Counted from the stretch's first letter, positions 44,119 to 53,639 are shown. The stretch: 64,000 nt of DNA from Thiobacillus denitrificans (GCF_001530125.1 NZ_LDUG01000008.1:1-64000); one strand, 5' to 3'. Notes: generated by a model not told the origin, from the letters alone. Numbers and translations are program-made.

Positions 44119-45111
44119 TCAGCCGAGCGCCTTGCCGCTGGCCCAGAAATCGTAGCCCTTGCTGAGGAATTCGTCCCACGGCAGGTAGTGCGAGCCGTCG
44201 CACGAGAAGGTGAGGCCGACCATGCCGTTAAAGATGTTGAGCGATCCGGCGCGCAGGTAAAACGTCTCGTCCATGAAGCGCAGCGCGCGCAGGCCGTCGA
44301 GCACCGGGCGGATCTTGTCGCGCGGCACCACGGCGTCGGCCGGGTAATCGTGGTGCGGGTAGATCAGGCAGGTGTCGGGGTCGGTCAGCGCGTCGATGTC
44401 GAGCAGGCGGTAGCGATAGGGGTCGTCGACCAGCCAGAGGGTGGCGCGGCTGCTGGAAAAATGCAGCTTGCCGTGGAAGATGCCGTGATCGGTCATCAGC
44501 TCTGCCATCACCCCCAGCACGGTGTCGAGGTTGAGGTCCATCTGGCTGTCGACGCGGGTCTGGTGGAACACCGCGCCGCGGATTGCCGGGTCGCCCTTGA
44601 TCTGCCGCCAGTAGGTGGGTTCGTCATACAGCTTGCCGGTGATCGGCAGGTCGCGCAGGTCGAAGTCGGCGCCGACGAAGCCGAGCACCTGGCCGTCGTC
44701 GTCGCGCACGATCTGGACCGCGGTGAGCGACGGCCGCTTGGCGCGCAGGCTGATGTAGGCCTGGGTCAGCAGAAAGCCCTGGTTCGGCACCGCCTCGCGC
44801 ATGTAGGGGCGGTCGGAGCGGTCGCGCCCGTAATCCGTCTCGATCAGGCCCTCGCGGCTGATGTTGTCGGAAAGCTGAATTGCCCGGGTGTCCAGCGCAT
44901 ACAGATATTTGCACGCGGGCATGGTTGACAGCGCATGCATCAGCGCGGCGTTGAGGCCGGCACGGCTCGGCCAGGCCCGGCTGCAGGCCTGGGCGGCCAG
45001 CGCCAGCGGTTCGCGCAGCAGATTGGCCAGCGCTTCGCGTTGTTTGGTGACGCTTTCGGCAAGGGTGGTGGAGGGGGACATGGGCGATCGATCTGCGACG
45101 GTAGCCTGCAT
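44119..45111 (-). CDS. Soluble PDC/Cache sensor-domain protein
   Basis: A protein of 330 residues (320 if the ATG at 45081 is used). DTRAIQLSDNISREG, YGRDRSDRPYMREAV, LLTQAYISLRAKRPSLTAVQ and VLGFVGADFDLRDLP are the conserved parts of a PDC/dCache sensory fold. There is no membrane segment and no output domain, which is unusual because Cache domains are usually extracytoplasmic parts of receptors. The start at 45111 is 12 bases after the HAD gene stop with GAAG nearby, implying an operon. The ligand is unknown. Confidence 0.75.
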   Translation of the reverse strand: MQATVADRSPMSPSTTLAESVTKQREALANLLREPLALAAQACSRAWPSRAGLNAALMHALSTMPACKYLYALDTRAIQLSDNISREGLIETDYGRDRSDRPYMREAVPNQGFLLTQAYISLRAKRPSLTAVQIVRDDDGQVLGFVGADFDLRDLPITGKLYDEPTYWRQIKGDPAIRGAVFHQTRVDSQMDLNLDTVLGVMAELMTDHGIFHGKLHFSSSRATLWLVDDPYRYRLLDIDALTDPDTCLIYPHHDYPADAVVPRDKIRPVLDGLRALRFMDETFYLRAGSLNIFNGMVGLTFSCDGSHYLPWDEFLSKGYDFWASGKALG

Positions 45112-45122
45112 TATCTTCAATA

Positions 45123-45788
45123 TTAATGACGCAATGAAATCACCGGCCAGCCGCGGGCCTCGGCCTGGGCAAGCAGGGTGGGGTCGGGGTCGACGGCGAC
45201 CGGGTGGCGGACTTTTTCCAGCAGCGGCAGGTCGTTGTGCGAGTCGCTGTAGAACCAGCTGGTATCGAGGCGGTCCAGCCGGGTGCCGTGGGCTTGGAGG
45301 AAGTGCTCGATGCGCACGACCTTGCCCTCGCGGAAGCACGGGGTGCCGGCGACTTCGCCGGTGAAACGGCCGTCGATTTCCTCGGGATCGGTGGCGATCA
45401 AATGGGGAATGCCGAATTCCCTGGCGATCGGCCCGGTGACGAAGCTGTTGGTGGCGGTGATGACGGCGACCAGGTCGGCTTCGTTCAGGTGCTTGTTGAC
45501 GAGGTCGCGCGCGGCCTGGGGGATCATCGGCTTGATGCGTGTTTCCATGTATTCGGCATGCCAGGCGTCGAGCTGTTCGCGGGTGTGGGTGGCGAGCGGG
45601 CGCAGGGCAAACGCGAGGAAGGCGTAGATGTCGAGTTCACCGGCCTTGTAGTCCTCGTAGAACGCCTTGTTCTTGGCTTCGTAATGCGGGCCGTTGACCG
45701 CGCCCTTGGCGATGAGGAATTGCCCCCATTCATAGTCGGAGTCGCCGGCGAGCAGGGTGTTGTCGAGATCGAAGAGGACGAGTTTCAT
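45123..45788 (-). CDS. HAD-IB family hydrolase (SerB-like phosphatase)
   Basis: A 221-residue protein with HAD motifs: LVLFDLDNTLLAGDSDYEW (nucleophile Asp), VAVITATNSFV (Thr), a Lys in CFREGKVVRI, and YSDSHNDLPLLEKV (acidic motif). The EADLVAVITATNSF and FGIPHLIATDPE segments suit the HAD-IB group related to phosphoserine phosphatase. The substrate is not evident. It may be co-transcribed with the sensor-like gene that follows. Confidence 0.88.
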   Translation of the reverse strand: MKLVLFDLDNTLLAGDSDYEWGQFLIAKGAVNGPHYEAKNKAFYEDYKAGELDIYAFLAFALRPLATHTREQLDAWHAEYMETRIKPMIPQAARDLVNKHLNEADLVAVITATNSFVTGPIAREFGIPHLIATDPEEIDGRFTGEVAGTPCFREGKVVRIEHFLQAHGTRLDRLDTSWFYSDSHNDLPLLEKVRHPVAVDPDPTLLAQAEARGWPVISLRH

Positions 45789-45822
45789 CAGATTCAGCTT
45801 ACAGGATTCACGTTACAAGTAT

Positions 45823-46506
45823 TCAGCTGCGCGGTCCCTGGCCGCGGTCGAGCCAGAATTCGCGCAGTTCGTAGGCGCCCCAGAGGGCGAGGGCGAGGTG
45901 ATCTTCGCGGCGGACGGCCAGCTCTTCGGGGCTGAGTTCGTCGAGCGGCGCCGCCAGCACATAGAACGGATCGAGCACTTCGTCGACGAAGGCTTCGTCC
46001 TTGCTGCCGACGGGCAGGGTCCAGTCGTCCTCCCAGTGCTCCACTGCCAGCAGGAAGCCGCCGGCCCACAACTGGGCATAGGGCGGAATACCGGCGGCCT
46101 GCAGGCATTTGGCCTCGTCCGGCGGCAGTTCGGCCAGCAGGCCGTCCCAGTCCATCACCAGCGGCGATAGCGCCTTGGGGTCGGCCAGGTTCTCGATCGG
46201 CGCACCGAGCGCGCGGTCGATCTCCTTGCGGCGGCGATTGAACAGCATCAGAAAGCGCGCCTCGTCGGCTGCGTCCTCGAACAACGTGGCGAGGCCGTCG
46301 GCGCGGTCGAGCAGCACCGGGAAATATTCTTCGGGCGGGATCGCGCGCGGGCTGCAGGCCAGCGCGGTGATGAAGCCGTCGAGGCCTTCCAGCGAGAGCG
46401 GCACGTCGGTGCGCTCGTCGATCAGGTCGACCAGGTCGGCCAGCGCGTCGATCTCGTCGTCGCCGAGCGGGGCATTGGGGGATTTTGATACAGGGCTGGC
46501 GGACAT
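45823..46506 (-). CDS. UPF0149 (YecA/YgfB-like) family protein
   Basis: A 227-residue acidic protein. LSLEGLDGFITALACSPRAIPPEEYFPVL is characteristic of the UPF0149/YecA family, followed by WAGGFLLAVEHWEDDW. Family members often end in a Cys-rich SEC-C zinc motif; none is present here. Function is unknown. It is divergent from the CbiM-like gene, with about 47 bases between them. Confidence 0.85.
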   Translation of the reverse strand: MSASPVSKSPNAPLGDDEIDALADLVDLIDERTDVPLSLEGLDGFITALACSPRAIPPEEYFPVLLDRADGLATLFEDAADEARFLMLFNRRRKEIDRALGAPIENLADPKALSPLVMDWDGLLAELPPDEAKCLQAAGIPPYAQLWAGGFLLAVEHWEDDWTLPVGSKDEAFVDEVLDPFYVLAAPLDELSPEELAVRREDHLALALWGAYELREFWLDRGQGPRS

Positions 46507-46553
46507 GGCTGGGACTCGAAGAAAGGGGGCGGCGCATCGCGTAAAATCGACTC

Positions 46554-47237
46554 ATGAATTTTACCGCGCTGGGCTTATCTGCAACGGTATTGCCCGAATC
46601 CTTTTATCTGATCGGTTGGCTGGGGCTGGCTTTGCTGGCCTGGCGCTGGCTGATGTCGGGCGACTGGCGCCGCCTGGCTGAGCCGCCGCGGCTGAACCTG
46701 TTTCTGGCCGCCACAGTGGCGGTGCTGGCGCTGTGGCAGATCCGCACCGGCATCAAGCCGGGTCTGACATTTCACTTTTATGGCGTGGCGGCGCTGACAC
46801 TGATGTTCGGGTTCTGGCGCGCCACCTTTGCCGGCGTGCTGATCCTGCTGGCGAACGCGGCCTTCGGGCGCGGCAGCTGGACCGCGCTGGGTTTCGATGC
46901 GCTGTTGACGGCGGCGCTGCCCGCGGCGGTGAGCTGGGGCGTTTTTCGTCTGCTGGAACGCCGCCTGCCGAACCATTTCTTCGTTTACGTGATGGGCAAC
47001 GGCTTTTTCGGCGCGGCGCTGTCGGTGGCGGCAATCGGCCTTGCCACCACCGCGCTGATGACCGTTGCCGACGCGTATTCGCTCGACTATCTGCTCACCC
47101 ACTACACGCCTTATGCCACGCTGATGCTCAGCTGGGCGGAGGCCTTTTCCACCGGCATGGCGATCACCGTGATGGCGGTGTATCGGCCGGCTTGGCTGGA
47201 AACCTTCGATGACGCCCAATACATTCAGAACAAGTAG
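46554..47237 (+). CDS. CbiM/energy-coupling-factor-like membrane protein
   Basis: A 227-residue protein with six or seven hydrophobic segments. GLTFHFYGVAALTLMFGFWRA, LLANAAFGRGSWTALGFDALLTAALPA and HYTPYATLMLSWAEAFSTGMAITVMAVYRP fit the CbiM-like energy-coupling permease group of small membrane proteins. ECF partners are not in the neighbourhood, so transport of cobalt, nickel or another substrate is uncertain. hrpA begins inside its last codons. Confidence 0.75.
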   Translation: MNFTALGLSATVLPESFYLIGWLGLALLAWRWLMSGDWRRLAEPPRLNLFLAATVAVLALWQIRTGIKPGLTFHFYGVAALTLMFGFWRATFAGVLILLANAAFGRGSWTALGFDALLTAALPAAVSWGVFRLLERRLPNHFFVYVMGNGFFGAALSVAAIGLATTALMTVADAYSLDYLLTHYTPYATLMLSWAEAFSTGMAITVMAVYRPAWLETFDDAQYIQNK

Positions 47238-50200
47238 CCCCTTGCACATCACCTATCCCGACCTGCCGGTCAGCGCGCGCCGCGACGACATCCTCGCCGC
47301 GCTGCAGGCCAACCGCGTGCTGATCCTGTGCGGCGAGACTGGCTCCGGCAAGACCACGCAGATTCCCAAGATGTGTCTTGAAGCTGGCGTTCGTCCGGGG
47401 AAACTGATCGGCTGCACTCAGCCGCGCCGCATCGCCGCGCGTTCGGTGGCGGCGCGCATTGCGCAGGAACTGGGCGGCGAGCTCGGCGGCGTGGTCGGCT
47501 ACAAGGTGCGTTTCACCGACAAGGTGCGCTTTGATACCGCGATCAAGGTGATGACAGACGGCATCCTCCTGGCCGAAAGCCAGGGCGACCCGCTGCTCTC
47601 GCGCTACGACACCATCATCATCGACGAGGCGCACGAGCGCAGCCTCAACATCGATTTCCTGCTCGGTTATCTGAAAACGCTGGTGGAAAAGCGCAGCGAT
47701 CTGCGCGTGGTGATCACGTCGGCCACCATCGACGCCGAGCGCTTCTCCAAGCACTTCAACGACGCGCCGGTGATCGAGGTGTCGGGGCGCACCTACCCGG
47801 TGGAAATCCGCTGGCGGCCGATCGAACGCGAGGAGCCCGCGCCGTCCCCAAAAGGCGAGAAAAAGGACAAGGACGCCCCCGACCAGATCGCGGCCATCCT
47901 CGACGCCACTGACGAACTGGCGCGGCTCGGCGCCGGCGACATTCTGGTGTTTCTGCCGGGCGAGCGCGAGATCCGCGACACTGCCGAGGCGCTGCGCAAG
48001 CACCATCCGCCCGGCACCGAAATCCTGCCGTTGTTTTCCCGGCTGTCGGTCGCCGAGCAGGACGCGATCTTCAAGCCCACGAATGCGCTGCGCCGCATCG
48101 TGCTGGCGACCAACGTGGCGGAGACCTCGCTCACCGTGCCGGGCATCCGCTACGTGATCGACCCCGGCAGCGCGCGGGTGAAGCGCTATTCGGCGCGGAA
48201 CAAGGTCGAGCAGCTCCTGATCGAGAAGGTGTCGCAGGCGTCGGCCAACCAGCGCGCCGGGCGCTGCGGCCGGGTCGCCGACGGCATCTGCATCCGCCTC
48301 TACGACGAGGCCGATTTCGGCAGCCGCCCACGCTTCACCGACCCCGAACTGCTGCGCTCGTCGCTGGCCGGCGTCATCCTGCGCATGAAGTCGCTCGGCC
48401 TGGGCGACGTAGTGGGCTTTCCCTTCATCGATCCGCCGAGTTCAAGACTCGTCACTGACGGCTACCAGCTGCTGGCCGAGCTGCACGCGTTGGACGAAGC
48501 CGGGCAGCTCACCGCGGTCGGCAAGAAACTCGGCAAGCTGCCGCTTGACCCGCGCATCGCAAGAATGCTGCTGGCGGCGGAACAGCAGCGCTGCGTGCGA
48601 GAAGTGCTGATCATCGCCAGCGCGCTGTCGGTGCAGGACCCGCGCGACCGCCCGATGGAGCGCGCGCAGGCAGCCGACGAGAAGCACAAGCTGTTCGCCG
48701 ACGAGCGTTCCGACTTCATGGGCTGGCTGAAACTGTGGCGCTGGTACGAGGAGCAGGTGCAGCACAAGAAGACCAACCGCCAGCTGCAGACGCTGCTGCA
48801 GGACCATTTCCTGTCGCCGCGCCGGATGCGCGAATGGCGCGACATCCACGGCCAGCTGCACGCGCAGACGAGCGAGCTGGGTTTGCGGGAAAACGAGAAG
48901 GACGCCGGCTACGACACGATCCACCAGGCGCTGCTGACGGGGCTCCTGGGCAACATCGGCTTCAAGTCGGACGACGCGAAGGGCCGCGTCAGGTTGGGTG
49001 AAGGCGCGGGCCGCGCCAGGCCCGGCGAGGGAAATTACCAGGGCGCGCGCGGCATCAAGCTGTCGATCCACCCCGGCTCGGCGCTGGCGAAAAAAGGCCC
49101 GAAGTGGGTCATGGCGGCCGAGCTCACCGACACCGGCCGCCTGCTCGCGCGCACCGTCGCCGAGGTGCGCCCGGAATGGATCGAGGCGGCGGGGCGTCAT
49201 TTATTGACGCGCATGTTCATCGAGCCGCACTGGGAGCAGGACGGCGCGCGCGTGGTGGCGTTCGAGCGGGTGAGCCTGTACGGCATCACCCTGGTGCCGC
49301 GGCGCAAGATCCACTACGGCCCCATCGACCCGGTGCTGTCGCGCGAGCTGTTCATTCGCGGCGCGCTGGTGGCCGGGGAATACGACACGAGTGCGCCGTG
49401 GTTCGCGCACAATCGCGCGCTGATCCAGGAAATCGAGGACCTCGAACACAAGGCGCGCAAGTCAGGCGTGTGGCTGGACGAGGAACGAATCTTTCGCCTG
49501 TTCGACGCGCGCGTGCCGCAAGACCTCCACAACGGCGCAGCGTTCGAGGCCTGGCGGAGTGAGGCCGAAGCCGCCAACCCGAACATCCTGTTCCTGCAGC
49601 GCGAGGACATCCTCGGCGAGGCGCTCGGCGCCGACCACGCGCTGTTTCCCGAAACGATGCAGGTCGACGGCGTCGCGTGCAAGCTCAAGTATCGCTTCGA
49701 GCCCGGCCACCCGCTCGACGGCGTGACGCTGCACCTGCCGCTGTATCTGCTCAACCGCATCGAGCCGGCGCAGGTCGACTGGCTGGTGCCCGGCCTCATC
49801 CGCGAAAAACTCACCCTGCTCCTGAAGTCGCTGCCCAAGGACCGCCGCCGCCCGCTGATTCCCCTGCCCGACACGGTGACGGCGTTTCTCTCGGTGGCGA
49901 AGCCGGGCGAGCAGACACTGACCGCCGCGCTCGCGGCCTTCATCCACAGGAAAATCGGCGCCGACATCCATCCCGACGAATGGAAGGGCGAGCTGCCGGC
50001 GCACCTGCAAATGAACCTCAGCGTGATCGACGACAGCGGGCAGGAGCTCGCCAGCGGGCGCGATCTTGCCAGCCTGCGCCAGCAGCTCGGGGGGGCTGCG
50101 CGCATCACCTACGGCGGCGGCGCCGAGGACAGCGAATTCGAGCGCACCGGTCTCGTCGAATGGAATTTCGGCGACCTGCCGGAGCAGGTGAAATTCAAAC

Positions 50201-51060
50201 GCGGCGGACGCGAACTGGTCGGCTATCCGGCGCTGGTCGACAACGGCGAGAGCGTCGACCTGCGCCTGCTCGACGCCGCCGACGTGGCAGAGGCCGAAAC
50301 CCGCCGTGGCGTGGTGCGGCTGCTGCGGATTGCGCTCGCCGCGCAGTTCAAGCAGCTCGACAAGGACCTCGCCCGCGAAACCGCGCTGGCACTGAAATAC
50401 CGTAGCTTCGGCAGCCCCGAGCAGCTGCGCGCCGCGCTCATCGATGCCATCGCTACACGCGCGCTGCTGGGCGACGACGACACCCCGCGCGACGCGAAGA
50501 CCTTCAACAAGCAGAAGGAACGCGCCAAACCAAAAATTTCAGTGGTGAAACAGGCGCTGTTGCGCGACGTCGCGGAGATTCTCGATCTGCATGCGCAGGT
50601 GGCGGCGCGCCTTGCCGCCAAGCCGCAGTTCACCGCCGCGATGCGCGACGAAACCGCGCACCTGGCGGCGCTGGTGCCCCCCGACTTCATCACCGCCACG
50701 CCGTGGACGCACCTGAAGGACTTACCGCGCTATTTGAGGGGCATCCTCAAGCGGCTGGAAAAGCTGTCCGCGTCCGAGCAGCGCGACTCACGCGGCATGG
50801 CCGGCGTGCTGACGCTGCAGAACAAGTATCTGGCGCGGCGCGCGCAGATGAAGGGCGAGGCACCCGCAAGGGGTACGCCGCCAGACACTCGCCTTTCAGG
50901 CGGTCTTGGCGCAGTGCCTGCGGCGCTGGAGGATTTCCGCTGGCAGCTGGAAGAACTGCGCATTTCCCTGTTCGCCCAGGAACTGAAAACGCCGTACCCG
51001 GTGTCGGCCAAGCGGCTCGACAAGCTGTGGGGCGAGCTTGCCAGACAGCCCTTGTACTGA
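47209..51060 (+). CDS. hrpA: ATP-dependent RNA helicase HrpA
   Basis: A 1283-residue DEAH helicase, similar in length to Escherichia coli HrpA (1300). LILCGETGSGKTTQIPKMCL is Walker A, DEAHERSLNIDFLL motif II, TSATIDAERFS motif III, and NQRAGRCGRVADGICIRLY motif VI, followed by the HA2/OB-fold region and the long DUF3418 C-terminus. The ATG at 47209 overlaps the preceding gene; a TTG at 47242 is an alternative. Residues 1216-1236 (GEAPARGTPPDT...) are encoded by a dispersed repeat inserted in frame. It likely remodels structured RNA or stalled ribosomes. Confidence 0.95.
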   Translation: MTPNTFRTSSPLHITYPDLPVSARRDDILAALQANRVLILCGETGSGKTTQIPKMCLEAGVRPGKLIGCTQPRRIAARSVAARIAQELGGELGGVVGYKVRFTDKVRFDTAIKVMTDGILLAESQGDPLLSRYDTIIIDEAHERSLNIDFLLGYLKTLVEKRSDLRVVITSATIDAERFSKHFNDAPVIEVSGRTYPVEIRWRPIEREEPAPSPKGEKKDKDAPDQIAAILDATDELARLGAGDILVFLPGEREIRDTAEALRKHHPPGTEILPLFSRLSVAEQDAIFKPTNALRRIVLATNVAETSLTVPGIRYVIDPGSARVKRYSARNKVEQLLIEKVSQASANQRAGRCGRVADGICIRLYDEADFGSRPRFTDPELLRSSLAGVILRMKSLGLGDVVGFPFIDPPSSRLVTDGYQLLAELHALDEAGQLTAVGKKLGKLPLDPRIARMLLAAEQQRCVREVLIIASALSVQDPRDRPMERAQAADEKHKLFADERSDFMGWLKLWRWYEEQVQHKKTNRQLQTLLQDHFLSPRRMREWRDIHGQLHAQTSELGLRENEKDAGYDTIHQALLTGLLGNIGFKSDDAKGRVRLGEGAGRARPGEGNYQGARGIKLSIHPGSALAKKGPKWVMAAELTDTGRLLARTVAEVRPEWIEAAGRHLLTRMFIEPHWEQDGARVVAFERVSLYGITLVPRRKIHYGPIDPVLSRELFIRGALVAGEYDTSAPWFAHNRALIQEIEDLEHKARKSGVWLDEERIFRLFDARVPQDLHNGAAFEAWRSEAEAANPNILFLQREDILGEALGADHALFPETMQVDGVACKLKYRFEPGHPLDGVTLHLPLYLLNRIEPAQVDWLVPGLIREKLTLLLKSLPKDRRRPLIPLPDTVTAFLSVAKPGEQTLTAALAAFIHRKIGADIHPDEWKGELPAHLQMNLSVIDDSGQELASGRDLASLRQQLGGAARITYGGGAEDSEFERTGLVEWNFGDLPEQVKFKRGGRELVGYPALVDNGESVDLRLLDAADVAEAETRRGVVRLLRIALAAQFKQLDKDLARETALALKYRSFGSPEQLRAALIDAIATRALLGDDDTPRDAKTFNKQKERAKPKISVVKQALLRDVAEILDLHAQVAARLAAKPQFTAAMRDETAHLAALVPPDFITATPWTHLKDLPRYLRGILKRLEKLSASEQRDSRGMAGVLTLQNKYLARRAQMKGEAPARGTPPDTRLSGGLGAVPAALEDFRWQLEELRISLFAQELKTPYPVSAKRLDKLWGELARQPLY
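50853..50913. repeat. 60-bp dispersed repeat inserted in frame in hrpA
   Basis: CACCCGCAAGGGGTACGCCG and CCAGACACTCGCC plus CAGGCGGTCTTGGCGCAG are the near-identical reverse complement of 20549-20610. Reading stays open through the insert, adding about 21 residues between conserved C-terminal segments. Confidence 0.75.
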
Positions 51061-51235
51061 GTAGCGTTTCGGTGTCTGTTTGAGCAAGCCTTGCTATATT
51101 CGGCCAGTCTTTGACACGCCTGGCTTTGTCGGCAATCTTCGCCATAGAATGACTATGGCTGCGGTTGCCTTCGCGCCAGACACGCCAAATCCTTGGCCTC
51201 TATATTGACGCAGACTTACTCAACCAGATACCCGC

Positions 51236-51823
51236 ATGAGCGAACGCGTATTCAACCTGCCGAACATCATCACCCTGCTGCGGATCGCCGCCGTGCCGGT
51301 GGTGGGGTGGTTGATCCTGCAGCAGCGCTGGGAAGCGGCCTGCTGGCTGTTCCTCGCCGCCGCGGTCTCGGACGGCATCGACGGCCTGCTGGCGCGCTGG
51401 CTCAATCAGATGACCCAGCTCGGCGCCGCGCTCGACACCGTCGCCGACAAGGCGCTGGGCGTGGTAACGCTGGTGATGCTGACGCAGGCGGGCGCGATCC
51501 CGCTGTGGGTGACGCTGGCGATCCTGCTACGCGACAGCGTCATCGTGCTGGGTGCGCTGAGCTACCGCGGGCTGGCCGGGCATCTTGAGATTCACCCGAC
51601 CTGGCTCGGCAAGACGCACATGTTTGCCGAGTTTTCGCTGCTGGCGCTGGTACTGGGCGGACTGGCCGGTCTGCTGGCGCTCGACGACTGGCGGTTGCCG
51701 TTATTTGTGACGGTATTCGTCATCGCCGTGGCCTCCGGCATGCAGTATGTGTGGATATGGGGTGCCAAGGCGCGCCGCGAGCGCGGGGCGGCTCGCCTCA
51801 GCCACACTGACGGGCTTCACTGA
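51236..51823 (+). CDS. CDP-alcohol phosphatidyltransferase
   Basis: A 195-residue membrane protein. The N-terminus NLPNIITLLRIAAVPVVGW and the catalytic motif DGIDGLLARWLNQMTQLGAALDTVADK (D-G-x2-A-R-x8-G-x3-D-x3-D) place it in the CDP-alcohol phosphatidyltransferase family, most similar to PgsA-like enzymes making phosphatidylglycerol phosphate. The exact headgroup cannot be read from the sequence. The stop overlaps the convergent GGDEF gene by seven bases. Confidence 0.88.
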   Translation: MSERVFNLPNIITLLRIAAVPVVGWLILQQRWEAACWLFLAAAVSDGIDGLLARWLNQMTQLGAALDTVADKALGVVTLVMLTQAGAIPLWVTLAILLRDSVIVLGALSYRGLAGHLEIHPTWLGKTHMFAEFSLLALVLGGLAGLLALDDWRLPLFVTVFVIAVASGMQYVWIWGAKARRERGAARLSHTDGLH

Positions 51824-53028
51824 AACGGCAGGCGGTGCTGCTGCGCCGACTCGCTGCCGGATTTGACCCGGTACATGGCGGCGTCGGCGGCGCGAATCAG
51901 GGCGTCTTCGTCGGTGCCGTCGTCGGGGTATAGCGCATGGCCGATGCTCGCAGCGATTTCCACATCGAGTCCGTAGAAACTCGTTTCCCCGTTCAGCGAC
52001 TGCTCGATCTTGCGCGCGGCGGCAAGGCAGTCCTGCCGCCCCTGCACCGCTTCCAGCAACATCACGAACTCGTCACCCCCCAGGCGCGCAACCGAATCGG
52101 AGTCGCGAATGTTGGTGGTGAGGCGTTTCGCCACTTCGGTCAGCACGGTGTCGCCCACATGGTGGCCAAGCCGGTCATTGATGTCCTTGAAGCGGTCCAG
52201 GTCCACATACAGAATGCCCACCTTGCCGCCGTAGCGATGGGCGTGGCGGATCGCCTGGTGCAGCCGGTCATAAAACAGCCGCCGGTTGGCCAGCCCGGTG
52301 AGCGGATCGTGCGTGGCCTCCTCACGCAGCGCCGCGCGCGAGCGCTCAAGCTCTCCCATCTGTTCGCGTATCAGCTGTGACCTCAGTCGCGCTCCCCGTA
52401 GCGTGTGCCGGGCGATCAGCAGCGCCAGGACAACCGCCGCGATGCCGAGTGCCAACGTGAATAAAAAGGTGTTCTGGTAAGTTTGCTGCGCCTGCTGCTG
52501 GGCGGTCAGGTTAACCTGTTGATACAGATTGCGCATGTCGGCTAGCTGCTGGTTGAAGGCTTCCTGGAGCGGGATGGCTTCCTGCACCAATACCCGGCGC
52601 GCGTCTGCACTGCGTTCTGCATTGAGCAGATCGATCACCTGTTTCTGCACCGATTCAATGTCGTTGACCAGACGGGTCTGCGTATCGAAGCTGCGCTGCT
52701 CGGCCGCGGAGAGTCCCATCTGGCGCAGGAGGTTGCGTCCGCTTCCGACCAGGAAGCCGGCGCGATTAAATTCATGAAAATAGGCATCGTGCTCAAATGG
52801 ATCGTTGGCCAGCGCCATGCGGAACAGGCTGTCGGTGCGAAGGTGCGCCGCCACCTGGATTTTGGTGATGAGATCGATCTTGCGGTTGTGAATCTCGAGC
52901 ACCGTGCGTATCTGCGAGCCCAGCGTTTGCAACTGCAGCAAACCGTTTAAAGTGAGCCCGCAAATCAAGGCGATCAACACGGCGAAGGCCATGCTGGTGG
53001 TGAGGGAAAATCCGCGCTGCAGGGGCAT
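51817..53028 (-). CDS. Membrane-bound diguanylate cyclase (four-helix-bundle sensor plus GGDEF)
   Basis: A 403-residue protein. One N-terminal membrane helix (AFAVLIALICGLTLNGLLQL), a helical periplasmic domain of about 140 residues like chemoreceptor four-helix-bundle sensors, a second helix (TFLFTLALGIAAVVLALLIA), and a GGDEF domain with RLGGDEFVMLLEAV and GILYVDLDRFKDINDRLGHHVGD. It likely makes c-di-GMP in response to an external cue. No inhibitory RxxD site was identified with certainty. Confidence 0.9.
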   Translation of the reverse strand: MPLQRGFSLTTSMAFAVLIALICGLTLNGLLQLQTLGSQIRTVLEIHNRKIDLITKIQVAAHLRTDSLFRMALANDPFEHDAYFHEFNRAGFLVGSGRNLLRQMGLSAAEQRSFDTQTRLVNDIESVQKQVIDLLNAERSADARRVLVQEAIPLQEAFNQQLADMRNLYQQVNLTAQQQAQQTYQNTFLFTLALGIAAVVLALLIARHTLRGARLRSQLIREQMGELERSRAALREEATHDPLTGLANRRLFYDRLHQAIRHAHRYGGKVGILYVDLDRFKDINDRLGHHVGDTVLTEVAKRLTTNIRDSDSVARLGGDEFVMLLEAVQGRQDCLAAARKIEQSLNGETSFYGLDVEIAASIGHALYPDDGTDEDALIRAADAAMYRVKSGSESAQQHRLPFQ

Positions 53029-53066
53029 ATACGCTCGCGATCAGACCATCATTGAAATTTAGTTCA

Positions 53067-53639
53067 TTATTGGCGGGATAGCTGGGCTGCATGCGCCGTC
53101 CCGGCATGTTGCAAGGCCCGCAGGGTGCGGGCCACTTCCTGCACGTGGCTTGCCGGATCGACCTTGTCAAAGCGTGCCGCGATACGGCCGTCCGGCGCAA
53201 TGATGAGGGTATGGCGGCGCGCAAAGCGCACCACACCCAGATTCAGCAGGCTGTCGTAGGCGGCAGCCGTTTGCCCGTCGGGGTCCGACAGCAGCGGAAA
53301 CGGCAGTTGGTATTTGCGGGCGAAAACGGCATGTGAGCGGGTGTCGTTGAGGCTGACCCCGACCACCGCCGCGTCGAGATCGCCCAGGACGCCGATGTCA
53401 TCGCGAAAGCGGCATGCCTCCTGGGTGCAAATTGGCGTGTCGTCCCGGGGGTAGAAATACAGCACCAGCCAGCGCCCGGCATAATCGCCCAGGCGATGGG
53501 TTTGGCCATTCTGGTCCGGCAAGGCGAAGTCCGGCGCGGCGCTGCCCCCCAGTCGCTGCGCGCCCGGCCGCAGCATCCACAGAACCGCGCTCGCCACCAG
53601 CAACAGCGCTGCCAATCCACCCAGCACCAGTTTCAGCAT
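53067..53639 (-). CDS. Membrane-anchored peroxiredoxin (BCP/AhpC-TSA type)
   Basis: A 190-residue protein. An N-terminal hydrophobic anchor (LVLGGLAALLLVASAVLW) is followed by a peroxiredoxin fold: APDFALPDQNGQTHRLGDYAG, VLYFYPRDDTPICTQEACRFRDD (peroxidatic Cys in the TPxC motif, plus a second Cys four residues on) and PFPLLSDPDGQTA. It should reduce peroxides at the membrane, facing the periplasm. GGAGGAACAC before the ATG supports this start. The anchor is unusual for BCP proteins. Confidence 0.88.
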   Translation of the reverse strand: MLKLVLGGLAALLLVASAVLWMLRPGAQRLGGSAAPDFALPDQNGQTHRLGDYAGRWLVLYFYPRDDTPICTQEACRFRDDIGVLGDLDAAVVGVSLNDTRSHAVFARKYQLPFPLLSDPDGQTAAAYDSLLNLGVVRFARRHTLIIAPDGRIAARFDKVDPASHVQEVARTLRALQHAGTAHAAQLSRQ

